From assembly GCF_019100565.1 (NCBI RefSeq), contig NZ_JAHRID010000003.1, forward strand, positions 372,001-436,000: a stretch of 64,000 nt of DNA, given 5' to 3'. The notes beneath the pieces were generated by a model that was not told the DNA's origin, did no database searches, and worked only from the letters and a program-made list of their open reading frames with translations. Position 1 is the first letter of the stretch. The number at the start of each line of letters is the position of its first letter. Origin of the DNA: Arsukibacterium indicum. GTDB taxonomy: Bacteria; Pseudomonadota; Gammaproteobacteria; Enterobacterales; Alteromonadaceae. Of this stretch, positions 56,276 through 64,000 are shown one piece after another. The position numbers were made by a program, and so were the translations under genes.

Positions 56276-57196
56276 ATGACCACTATGACAAAATCAGCCC
56301 AGCTGCACCCTCGCAACCCACATCAGGGCCGCTATGACTTAGCGACGCTAAGCAAGGGCTATCCACCGTTACTGGTGCATTTGACTGTCACCCCTGGCGG
56401 TGAGCAAACCATTAACTTCAGTGAGCCCGCGGCGGTACAAGCGTTAAATGCTGCCCTGCTGCAGCATTACTATCAGATTAACCACTGGCAACTGCCGCCA
56501 AATTATTTGTGTCCACCCATTCCGGGGCGGGCTGATTACATTCACTATGCCGCAGATTTGCTGGCAGGGCCCGCTGGCGTACCTACCGGTAAGCAAATCA
56601 GCATGCTGGATATTGGTTGTGGCGCCAACCTTATTTACCCGATGATTGCCAGCCGCAGCTATGGCTGGCGTTGTGTCGGCACCGATATTGACGAATTAGC
56701 ATTAAAAGCCGCGCAGCTGATTATTGATAGCAATCCGAAATTAAACGGCCAGATAACCCTGCGCCGCCAGCCGGATAGCAACAGCATCCTGCGCGGCATC
56801 ATTAAAGCTGGCGACACCTTTGCGTTAACCGTCTGTAATCCGCCGTTTTATGGTTCGGCTGCCGAAGCAGCCGCGGCTAATCAGCGCAAGCGCACTAACC
56901 TGGGGCTCAATGACAACCCCCAGCAACGCAATTTTGCCGGCCAGCATCATGAACTATGGTGCCCGGGCGGCGAGCTGGCGTTTATCAGGCAAATGATTAA
57001 AGAGAGCGTTGAATTTGCAGAGCAGGTTGGCTGGTTCAGCAGCCTGGTGTCACAGCAAAGCCACTTAAAAGCCCTGCTGGCTGCAGCGCGCCAGGCCGGC
57101 GCAGCTGAGATAAAACAAATTAACATGCAGCAAGGCCAGAAAAGCAGCCATCTGCTGGCCTGGCGTTTTAACATCGCCAGACCAGACTGCATTTAA
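56276..57196 (+). CDS. rlmF: 23S rRNA (adenine1618-N6)-methyltransferase
   Basis: 306 aa, close to E. coli RlmF (308). LHPRNPHQGRYDLATLSKGYPPL at the N-terminus is family-typical. The SAM site appears in MLDIGCGANLIYPM, and the catalytic NPPF in LTVCNPPFYGS. The C-terminal QGQKSSHLLAWRF is also conserved. Modifies A1618 of 23S rRNA. Two ATG starts (56276, 56285) are possible. Overlaps the convergent serpin gene by 4 bp. Confidence 0.95.
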   Translation: MTTMTKSAQLHPRNPHQGRYDLATLSKGYPPLLVHLTVTPGGEQTINFSEPAAVQALNAALLQHYYQINHWQLPPNYLCPPIPGRADYIHYAADLLAGPAGVPTGKQISMLDIGCGANLIYPMIASRSYGWRCVGTDIDELALKAAQLIIDSNPKLNGQITLRRQPDSNSILRGIIKAGDTFALTVCNPPFYGSAAEAAAANQRKRTNLGLNDNPQQRNFAGQHHELWCPGGELAFIRQMIKESVEFAEQVGWFSSLVSQQSHLKALLAAARQAGAAEIKQINMQQGQKSSHLLAWRFNIARPDCI

Positions 57197-58485
57197 GGCT
57201 GGGTTACCCGACCCATAAATAGTATTGCGCCTGTGCTTTGCTGGCGGATCATAAAGATAAACGGCCGATCGATGCGCAGTGCCGCATATTCCGGGCTGGA
57301 AATAACGCCGATAACAGCGCTGGTGGCGGCAGCAGCCTCGGTACCAGTTTCATCTACACTGATCACCGCCTGATGCATGGCATTGTCTACAAACAACTGG
57401 TTAGTGTCGGATATAGCGGAAAAGTTGGCAGAACCCGGACTGAACGCTTCCTGCATACCTAACTGCTGCAGCGCAGCTTTTAATGGAAATTGCGTTGCTA
57501 AGGTAAATTTGGGCAGATGTAAGTCAACCAACCGGTCTTGCATCAGCGCACGGATATCAGCAATTGCTGCAGCATCGATACTTGCTTCAAACTCTGTAAA
57601 ATTTCCTGTTTCAGGTACCAGAATCAGCATTTCAAGTGCCGGATTTTCATAGGGTAAACTTATTGCGGTATAGCCTGAGCCCTGGTGATAAGGTAGCCGC
57701 ATTTGTGACTGATACATTAAAGGCACCTGACGCTCCGTTCCATCGAGCAGAGTAAAACTGGCGTTTGCCGTATTCGCTGCTGTAAAAACCTGATACCAAC
57801 GCGCCTTAAAATATATAGTATTCACTAACACCAGCGCGGTGTCGCTGTTAACACTGCCATCAGGCAAAATCTGACTAATCCGGTTATTGGTCAGCTGGGC
57901 CACCCATTGGTTTATTTGCTGGCGGGCCAAGGCAGCCTGCACTTTAAAATCGGCGGTATACAAGCCACTGTCATAATGCCGGGCAAGCAAATCCAGATAT
58001 CCCGGTTTAACCACAAAAGATTTTTCAACAAAGGCAGCATTATTACTGTACAGAGCAAAAGGTGCCTGGTGATCGGCGATTTCCTGCTTTAGTTTAAGAG
58101 CATAGGCATTAAATGTCTGATGCAGTTGCGCCGGCATCTGAGTAAATTGCAGCGCTGCGGCCATTTCTGTTGCCGTCTGCCCGGCGGCACCAGCATACAA
58201 CATTGCCATTGCTGTAGAGATACTGTGTGGTGAGAAGAACAGGTTGTTATCAGCGCTAATCTGCTGCTGATACAGCTGCAGGGCAAACTGATTGTTATCC
58301 TGTACCAGCTGTTGCAACTGGCCATCACTGGCAGCCGGCGTTAGCTGATAAGATAAAGCTGAACGCAGCAAAGTAATACCGGGCGCAACCGCTACGGGTT
58401 GATCATCTTCCTCAGCAATAGTGTCATCGCTACTATTACAGCCGAACAGTAAACCGGCAAAAATCAATAAAAGCCAAACACGCAT
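57193..58485 (-). CDS. Serpin-family protease inhibitor, lipoprotein
   Basis: 430 aa from ATG 58485, selected by its AGGAGG ribosome site and the signal sequence with lipobox LLFGC. The serpin core is full length (about 60-430): NLFFSPHSISTAMAMLYAGAAG, NTIYFKARW, and the hinge DETGTEAAAATSA with breach RPFIFMIRQQSTGAILFMGRV. The hinge keeps small residues, so inhibitory strand insertion is expected. Counting from the hinge puts P1 near Ile-Ser-Ser, suggesting an elastase- or subtilisin-like target. A surface lipid-anchored bacterial serpin is uncommon. Confidence 0.9.
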   Translation of the reverse strand: MRVWLLLIFAGLLFGCNSSDDTIAEEDDQPVAVAPGITLLRSALSYQLTPAASDGQLQQLVQDNNQFALQLYQQQISADNNLFFSPHSISTAMAMLYAGAAGQTATEMAAALQFTQMPAQLHQTFNAYALKLKQEIADHQAPFALYSNNAAFVEKSFVVKPGYLDLLARHYDSGLYTADFKVQAALARQQINQWVAQLTNNRISQILPDGSVNSDTALVLVNTIYFKARWYQVFTAANTANASFTLLDGTERQVPLMYQSQMRLPYHQGSGYTAISLPYENPALEMLILVPETGNFTEFEASIDAAAIADIRALMQDRLVDLHLPKFTLATQFPLKAALQQLGMQEAFSPGSANFSAISDTNQLFVDNAMHQAVISVDETGTEAAAATSAVIGVISSPEYAALRIDRPFIFMIRQQSTGAILFMGRVTQP

Positions 58486-58575
58486 GGGCAACCCCTCCTG
58501 CAGGGCCAAAGGTCGGGTCAAGTATAGAAACAGCAACGAGGGTATGTCGTAAAAATTTGTTAACTCAGAGAGGCA

Positions 58576-59616
58576 TTACCAGCGGGCGAAATGGTCTTCT
58601 GCCAGCCCCTGCTGGCCAATACAGTGAATTTGCTGGCCGTCACTAAGGGTTATCGTGCCATGCCAGCTGCCACAGTATTGGCGGAAATTACTGGCCAGCA
58701 GCCCCAGGTTCAGCCGCTCCTGCCGCTTGGCCGCCGGAATAAACTGCAATTGTACCGCGCCACATTGGCTAACCAGCTGCCACGGCGTATCTGGTTTAAG
58801 CCTGTTAAAGCGAAAATGCACGGCTGGCAGTAAATAACGTTTATCATTTACCCAGCAGCAGTTTTCAGTGGCGCCGGTTTCGTTAACCCCAGCCGCCAGA
58901 TTAAAACCAATTTTATCGCTGCCGCTATAACCGCTTAAACTACCCCAGCGCCAGCTGGTTTCCCGGCGCATATAACCTGCCGAAAAATCATAGCCGCCCA
59001 GCGCTGCGGTTACCGCAACAGGCTGTTGCTGCAGTTGAATATCACCTGTTACCCGCAACGCATTATGTTTTTGAGTGTAAGTCCAGCCGTTGTAGCCAGT
59101 GGGTAAGCATAGCGCCAGCGGTTCGACGATGTGGCCGGGGCTTAGCAGCAAATCTGCGTTAAGTTGTTTACTTTGTAGCGCCAGCCGCCAGCTATAGCCG
59201 CAAGGCTCGATGCGAATACTGTTATTCCCGCCTGTTAGGCGCGCCACTCCTGCGGTGGCCGAGGCACTCATCTGGCTATGCCGGCCTAGCGGTTGCAATA
59301 GTTTAAACTCGGTTAAACTGGCCGTGCTGCGCTGATAAAAGTACGCAAAGCCAGAGCACAGGTAGCGGATATCGGCAATCGCCGCCGCCAGAATCCAGTC
59401 CGGATGGCTGACACTGACAAACTGAAACTGCTTGTAATGAGCCCAGCGCGCCAACCCGGATGCAGGCTTATCCATCGCAGTGCGATAATCAAAATCTGCT
59501 ACACCCAGCTCAGTAACCGGCAGATCGAAAACGCCAAACTGTGGCTGACCATCGGCCTGAATAAGCCTGAAAGGTGCAGGTTGCGGGTTAATTTCAGGCT
59601 GAACAGAGGCGATCAT
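58576..59616 (-). CDS. DUF2804 family protein
   Basis: 346 aa, no signal peptide. Matches the DUF2804 plan: early FDYRTAMDKPASGLARWAHYKQFQFVSV, a Gly-Asn-Asn core region, and late GNGWTYTQKHN-type and SGYSGSDKIGFNLAAG segments, with C-terminal CWVNDKRYLLPAVHF. Cytoplasmic protein of unknown function, perhaps lipid linked by its carotenoid-hydratase-like fold in related families (low confidence). Confidence 0.85.
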   Translation of the reverse strand: MIASVQPEINPQPAPFRLIQADGQPQFGVFDLPVTELGVADFDYRTAMDKPASGLARWAHYKQFQFVSVSHPDWILAAAIADIRYLCSGFAYFYQRSTASLTEFKLLQPLGRHSQMSASATAGVARLTGGNNSIRIEPCGYSWRLALQSKQLNADLLLSPGHIVEPLALCLPTGYNGWTYTQKHNALRVTGDIQLQQQPVAVTAALGGYDFSAGYMRRETSWRWGSLSGYSGSDKIGFNLAAGVNETGATENCCWVNDKRYLLPAVHFRFNRLKPDTPWQLVSQCGAVQLQFIPAAKRQERLNLGLLASNFRQYCGSWHGTITLSDGQQIHCIGQQGLAEDHFARW

Positions 59617-59885
59617 GGTAATTCCTGAACTAAATATTAGTTGTTCAATCTAAGCTTAAACGCAGGGCTAAGCAGCCGTATATTGTAACAAAACATGTAG
59701 TTCAGCGATTTTACCCGACTTTATAGGCGGTTAGCGCCACACTACCCCTTTATTTATTAATTGCCGTTTTGCTACGATTTTGCTAAATTTTAGCCCTCTT
59801 GAAATTACATTTACCTCGCTGATTTGTTAACAACTTAACAAGCATCGTGGCCCTTCATTTTTAGTTAATGGTGGTAAGGATAACC

Positions 59886-61514
59886 ATGTTTAAACGCAGC
59901 TTACTGGTATCAACCGTTATTTTACTCACTGCCTGTGGTGGCGGTGGTTCTGGCAATATCGGCGGCGGTGGCGGCTCGGGCGGTGGTAGCGGAGTTACCC
60001 CACCCACCTGGACACCCGGGGTATTTGCGGCAGAAAGTAACTTTAAAAATTACTGTGCCTCGCCACGTAGCGGTACCGATCCGTATAACAACAACCAGCC
60101 TTACCCGGACCGGGCAGGCACCAGCATGCATGAGAAAATGTGGTTGCGCTCCTGGAGCAATAATACGTATTTATGGTACCGCGAGCTGCCTGACAATAAC
60201 CCGGCCAATTTCTCGGTACTGGCATTTTTCAATCAGCTGAAAACCGATGAGTTAACTGACTCGGGCGCTGAAAAAGATAATTTCCACTTTTCTCAAAGCA
60301 CGGCAAGCTACAAGCAGCAAACCCAATCGGGCGTTAGCTCAGGCTACGGTATTACCTGGTCATTTGGCAGCACAACGCCACCACGCTCACTCATTGTTGC
60401 TTATACCGAGCCAGATTCGCCGGCCGCCAATGCCAATATATTGCGGGGCGCAGACTTACTTGAAGTAGACGGTATAGACTTTGTCAACGACAACACTAAC
60501 GCCGGTGTTAATGCCATTAATGCTGCATTATTTCCGGAAAGCGCCGGTGAGCAGCATGAGTTTGTATTTTTAACCAATGATGGTGAAACAATAACGGTTA
60601 CCATGACCTCTGCCGATGTGGCCAGCAGCCCGGTGCAGAATGTGCAGGTACTGGACACCGCCGCTGGCAAGGTCGGCTACCTGCAGTTTAACAGCCATAT
60701 TGCCCTGGCTCAGCCGCAGCTGATTAGCGCCGTTAACAGCTTTGCGGCGGCGAATGTTAATGAGGTAGTGCTCGACTTACGCTACAACGGCGGCGGCTTA
60801 CTGGCACTGGCTTCGCAGTTCGCTTATATGGTCAGTGGCGATGCGATTATCCAGGATCGGATTTTCGAGAAAACCATTTTTAATGATAAGCACCCGAACC
60901 GCGATCCGGTAACCGGCCAGACATTAAGCCCGATGCCATTTTATGGTTTTGAAATTGACTATGAAGCCGGCCGGTTAACCAGCACACCACTACCAGAATT
61001 GAACCTGAACCGGATTTTTGTATTATCTACCGGAGATACCTGCTCGGCCAGCGAAGCCTTTATCAACGGCTTACGCGGTATCGATGTTGAAGTTATTCTG
61101 ATTGGCGATAAAACCTGTGGTAAGCCTTATGGCTTTTACCCAACCGATAACTGTGGCACTACCTACTTTACCATTCAGTTCAGCGGCGCCAACGCCAAAG
61201 ACTTTGGCGAATATGCCGATGGCTTTTACCCAACGCCAAACCCGATCTTTGCAGCAGATGTACCGGGCTGTCAGGTGGCTGATGATTTCTCGGCCCAGTT
61301 AGGCGACCCGGCTGAGCGGATGCTGGCCAGCGCACTGCACTATGCCACTTTCGACAGTTGTCCGGTTGGGGTAGCTGCCCAGAGCCTGAGCCAGCAGCAG
61401 CGCGTTAGCGACGATAGTGGTCTGAGCATTCAGCGTCAGGATCCAAGAATGCAGGCCTTTATTCTGGAAAATAAACTTAACCAGCCTATAAAGCCGGCGC
61501 AGGATAACCAATAA
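59886..61514 (+). CDS. S41-family (C-terminal processing) peptidase lipoprotein
   Basis: 542 aa from ATG 59886. Lipobox LTACG followed by a Gly-rich linker (residues about 19-45). A PDZ-like part is near 150-230 and the tail-specific protease core near 245-450: VVLDLRYNGGG, nucleophile Ser in GDTCSASEAF, catalytic Lys in GDKTCGKPYGF. Likely degrades or trims envelope proteins. The next lipoprotein gene begins on its stop (TAATG), suggesting a partnership. Confidence 0.9.
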   Translation: MFKRSLLVSTVILLTACGGGGSGNIGGGGGSGGGSGVTPPTWTPGVFAAESNFKNYCASPRSGTDPYNNNQPYPDRAGTSMHEKMWLRSWSNNTYLWYRELPDNNPANFSVLAFFNQLKTDELTDSGAEKDNFHFSQSTASYKQQTQSGVSSGYGITWSFGSTTPPRSLIVAYTEPDSPAANANILRGADLLEVDGIDFVNDNTNAGVNAINAALFPESAGEQHEFVFLTNDGETITVTMTSADVASSPVQNVQVLDTAAGKVGYLQFNSHIALAQPQLISAVNSFAAANVNEVVLDLRYNGGGLLALASQFAYMVSGDAIIQDRIFEKTIFNDKHPNRDPVTGQTLSPMPFYGFEIDYEAGRLTSTPLPELNLNRIFVLSTGDTCSASEAFINGLRGIDVEVILIGDKTCGKPYGFYPTDNCGTTYFTIQFSGANAKDFGEYADGFYPTPNPIFAADVPGCQVADDFSAQLGDPAERMLASALHYATFDSCPVGVAAQSLSQQQRVSDDSGLSIQRQDPRMQAFILENKLNQPIKPAQDNQ

Positions 61515-61909
61515 TGCGTTGCACCATACAAATAAGCGCCAGCCTGCTGGCAGGCGCTTGCTTACTGACAGGCTGTAAAATAACACCGGCTGAGCCACAG
61601 CCCGCCCTGCTTACCAATATGAGCCCGGCAGTAAAAGTTGAGTTACAGCAGGCTATTGTTGAGCTGATTGGTGGCCAGCCGGTAAAGCTGGCTGACAATG
61701 CTTTTGCCACGCGGCATCAGTTGTTTATTGAGCAGGCAATATTGCGGGATGAAAAGGGGCTGCCGATTATGGGGCGCCATAGCCAGCCGGCAATATTACT
61801 AGAACTGCAGCAGGCTGATAACCAGTGCCGGCTAAGCCATCCGGCCAGCGGCAACAGTGTTGCTTTAGTTAACAGCCAATGTCAGCCGGCCGCTACTCCA
61901 GAGCAATAG
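61514..61909 (+). CDS. Hypothetical lipoprotein coupled to the S41 peptidase
   Basis: 131 aa, lipobox LTGC at about residue 17. Mature part: helical VKVELQQAIVELIGGQPVKLADNAFATRHQLFIEQ and a beta-region with two Cys (DNQCRLSH, SQCQPAA) likely bridged. Its start overlaps the S41 stop by one base, so it is translated with it and may be an adaptor, inhibitor or substrate presenter. No family recognised. Confidence 0.65.
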   Translation: MRCTIQISASLLAGACLLTGCKITPAEPQPALLTNMSPAVKVELQQAIVELIGGQPVKLADNAFATRHQLFIEQAILRDEKGLPIMGRHSQPAILLELQQADNQCRLSHPASGNSVALVNSQCQPAATPEQ

Positions 61910-61940
61910 GTTACTACGCGCTTACGGTTTTATCTGATAT

Positions 61941-62561
61941 TTACCGTTTAAGCGCGGCGGCGGAGGCAAAAAACATCAGATAAACCAGCCTGGAGTTCTC
62001 CGGCGTGGTACCAAAAGATTCGCCGGCTGAATGCCATAACCATGGCCGCAGTAAAATAAGCCGGTTATAACGCATTGGGATCCGGTGGGTCATCTCCCAT
62101 TTCGAGTCATCATTCGAGTCGGTTTCTAACAGGTCTGAAATCCATTTTTTTGCAGAAGGCGCACCAAAGCGCTGCAATGATTCCTGATCATTGTAAGGAA
62201 CCCGCTCAGTATTAGTGGCTTTATGGCGGAAAAACTCGGTGCCGCCTTTGCAATCTTCCGGGCGGGACATATACAAAATACCCGACCAGTGAGAGCTGTC
62301 GACATGCACCTTCGCCGTACCCACATCGTTGGCTGAGGCCAGCCGGAATTTACCATGCGCCTGGTTATGGGCCATTGGCATTAAAGGTTCACCTACCAAC
62401 CTGGAGACCTGCTCATTTAACCCTTCCAGGTTTAAACGCTGCGCTGAGTTTCGGCCTGGATAAGGGCCCTGCGCATCGGGATAGTTTAAACTCAGCCCGG
62501 CATCACGTAGCTGATGCGGGTTGTCCAGAAAGTCATCTACAACAATAAATGAAGTTGGCAC
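61941..62561 (-). CDS. DUF6445 family protein (2OG-Fe(II)-oxygenase-like)
   Basis: 206 aa. FIVVDDFLDNPHQLRDAGLSLNYP at the N-terminus and KVHVDSSHWSGILYMSRPEDCKGGTEFF in the centre follow the double-stranded beta-helix pattern, with an H-x-D pair and a later His in RPWLWHSAGESFG as possible metal ligands. DUF6445 genes are often found with TonB-receptor or tryptophan-halogenase-type clusters; none is in view here. Enzymatic role unproven. Confidence 0.75.
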   Translation of the reverse strand: MPTSFIVVDDFLDNPHQLRDAGLSLNYPDAQGPYPGRNSAQRLNLEGLNEQVSRLVGEPLMPMAHNQAHGKFRLASANDVGTAKVHVDSSHWSGILYMSRPEDCKGGTEFFRHKATNTERVPYNDQESLQRFGAPSAKKWISDLLETDSNDDSKWEMTHRIPMRYNRLILLRPWLWHSAGESFGTTPENSRLVYLMFFASAAALKR

Positions 62562-62637
62562 GTTACCATTCCTTTGTTATTTTTTGTAGTGCCAGTCTAG
62601 GCCGTTCATCAATAGCAAATCAACCCGCTTAGGCCAT

Positions 62638-63138
62638 TTAATGAACCTTACCTGCAACCTGCTCGATATCATGCTGCAGCTTTTTACGCAGGCCAAGGCT
62701 AAAGCTAATTTCGGCCACCACAAATAACGGCCCGACAAACAGCCCGACGATATCATCGACAAAAGCCGGCTTTTTGCCTTCATAGTAATGGCCGATAAAC
62801 TGCAACACCCAACCAATCACAAACAGTGCCAGCGAACTGCCAAGCCAGACAGCAAAAGGCTGGGCTGCCAGATAGGTTGCCAGGGCAAAACAGCTGCCAC
62901 TAAATAGCAGCATTACCAGGCCAAAGCGGAGATCAAGCCGGAAGTAAAACAGTGCCGTGGCAACAAACAACAGTAGCGCCGGGGTCAGCATTACGCCCGC
63001 GACACTGAACAGCGGCAGCGACAACAAGCTGAAAATGGCCACGACAATTAACGGTATGCCAATGTAATGGGTTTTTATATTACGCTGGTCGCGATGATAC
63101 AGCGCATACTGGCTTAAATGTTCAGTCAGGTTTTTCAT
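62638..63138 (-). CDS. Mpo1/DUF962 family 2-hydroxy fatty acid dioxygenase-like protein
   Basis: 166 aa membrane protein, four to five helices. The conserved metal-binding His residues appear in NIKTHYIGIPL and IGHYYEGKKPAF, the DUF962/Mpo1 signature. Mpo1 alpha-oxidises 2-hydroxy fatty acids with Fe(II); the bacterial member probably acts on membrane lipids. Confidence 0.88.
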   Translation of the reverse strand: MKNLTEHLSQYALYHRDQRNIKTHYIGIPLIVVAIFSLLSLPLFSVAGVMLTPALLLFVATALFYFRLDLRFGLVMLLFSGSCFALATYLAAQPFAVWLGSSLALFVIGWVLQFIGHYYEGKKPAFVDDIVGLFVGPLFVVAEISFSLGLRKKLQHDIEQVAGKVH

Positions 63139-63392
63139 CTTTATTTACTCCGGTTCGCGTACTAAAAGCGCTTAACGAATACTGCTTCAATAAGATTGGT
63201 CGTTTAACAACCGTATCAACACTGCTCTAAAGCTATTATTCAAAAGATACTACTATAAAAACTGTTGATACTGGCACTCAATTGTTAATTTATTCCTTTT
63301 CTAGTTACAACGCAAAAAAGTCCGCCATTAACACGGACATACAACCCCACTGGGCTATGCTTAAGCAGCTAACTTTCAATGGGAATTAACTG

Positions 63393-64000
63393 ATGCTGAA
63401 ATATGTTGTGGTCGTCGCTGCTATGTTGCTTTGCAGCCTGAGTTTGCACGCTGCACCCGGGCTGATTTATATAACAGATGTAAAGGTGTTTTCCGGTAAA
63501 GACCTTAGCCTTACCCCACCGCTTACTGTGGAAATTGCCGGTAACACGATTAAGCAGTTGCACCGCGAGCCGGTAACACCCGCTGCAGGCGCTACCGTTA
63601 TTAATGGTGCCGGCCATACCCTAATCCCCGGTTTAATTGATGCCCATGCCCATCTAACTTTTGCTGCAGCCCCGCAAATAGCAGCGCTGACCGGCGATGT
63701 CGGTTTTGTCCACCACCTGGCAGGCCGTGAAGCCGGTGCCATGCTGCTACGTGGCTTTACCTCAGTGCGTGATGTCGGCGGTCCGGTGTTCGGCCTGAAA
63801 CAAGCGATTGATCGCGGCGTGTTGAGCGGCCCGCGAATTTTCCCATCAGGCGCGCTTATTTCTCAAACCGGCGGCCATGGTGATTTCCGTTTGCCAACCG
63901 ATATACCGCATGACACAGGCCTTAGCCATACCGAACGGATTGGCGCGGCCGCCATTGCCGATGGTAAAGACGCGGTACTTAAACGCAGCCGCGAGCAACT
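63393..64000 (+). CDS. Amidohydrolase-family protein (3' end cut by window)
   Basis: Visible part 202 residues. Signal peptide (MLKYVVVVAAMLLCSLSLHA), then the start of a composite beta-sandwich and the HxH metal motif in GLIDAHAHLTF near residue 85. RGFTSVRDVGG and SGPRIFPSGALISQTGGHGD follow, as in periplasmic Xaa-Pro dipeptidase-like/imidazolonepropionase-related amidohydrolases. The remainder lies beyond the window, so substrate and length cannot be judged. Confidence 0.85.
   Translation, partial: MLKYVVVVAAMLLCSLSLHAAPGLIYITDVKVFSGKDLSLTPPLTVEIAGNTIKQLHREPVTPAAGATVINGAGHTLIPGLIDAHAHLTFAAAPQIAALTGDVGFVHHLAGREAGAMLLRGFTSVRDVGGPVFGLKQAIDRGVLSGPRIFPSGALISQTGGHGDFRLPTDIPHDTGLSHTERIGAAAIADGKDAVLKRSREQ

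Noticed and set aside
56089-56316. 75-codon minus-strand frame between esterase and rlmF
   Set aside because: Overlaps the rlmF start, lacks a ribosome site and recognisable features.

Overview
The window looks like chromosomal DNA of a free-living gammaproteobacterium, probably an Alteromonadales/Chromatiales relative such as Rheinheimera or Alishewanella. This is an inference from the gene set (GlrK-type kinase, PA2778/PA2779 pair, RIO kinase of the PA4780 type, RlmF, Ohr/OhrR, CIO-type cytochrome bd, leuABCD behind a leucine leader peptide), moderate GC and ATGA/TAATG operon junctions. No rRNA, phage, insertion sequence or CRISPR array is visible. One tRNA, Leu(UAA), is present.

Layout. 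1-8.7 kb: a truncated GlrK/QseE sensor kinase, a small membrane protein with its own terminator, adenosine deaminase, a metallophosphatase, an M24 peptidase, the PA2779/PA2778 pair and a periplasmic binding-like protein. 8.7-10.5 kb: SOS-controlled umuDC with a perfect LexA box. 10.5-13.6 kb: a GbsR/MarR regulator followed by cydAB, with an FNR-type box and an 18-bp palindrome in the promoter. 13.6-15.5 kb: a small accessory stretch (Phd/YefM-RelE type toxin-antitoxin, an orphan lipoprotein, 560 bp without genes) ending at tRNA-Leu. 15.7-19.8 kb: a chemoreceptor followed directly by a Tsx-like nucleoside porin, then a convergent DUF885 lipoprotein. 19.9-24.9 kb: leucine biosynthesis, leuL-attenuator-leuABCD. 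25-30.9 kb: small membrane and housekeeping proteins (DUF6152, DUF6644, AIG2-like, DUF2784, UDG-like, TRIC channel, DUF418, YigZ).

30.9-39.1 kb is the most interesting part. Four genes joined by one-base stop/start overlaps encode an SMC-type ATPase of about 1,221 aa, a MukE/MksE-like protein, a MukF/MksF-like kleisin and a Toprim protein. Together they have the composition of a Wadjet/MksBEFG plasmid-defence condensin, but in the order SMC-E-F-Toprim rather than the usual kleisin-first order, and with sequences I cannot place in a described Wadjet type. A two-gene module follows: a 343-aa protein with a glycine-rich hydrophobic C-terminus, and an overlapping 129-aa membrane protein. It resembles a membrane-targeting toxin with its immunity protein, and an imperfect inverted repeat flanks it.

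39-64 kb: mostly single genes and short operons. These include a PQQ-type sugar dehydrogenase, a divergent acyltransferase/LytTR pair, two unknown membrane proteins, several lipoproteins, an unusual yidD operon, a secreted VNG-repeat protein, a RIO kinase, ohrR/ohr, a secreted PHB-depolymerase-like esterase, rlmF, a serpin lipoprotein, an S41 peptidase lipoprotein, a DUF6445 protein, a Mpo1-like protein and a 3'-truncated amidohydrolase. Envelope and secreted proteins are strongly represented throughout.
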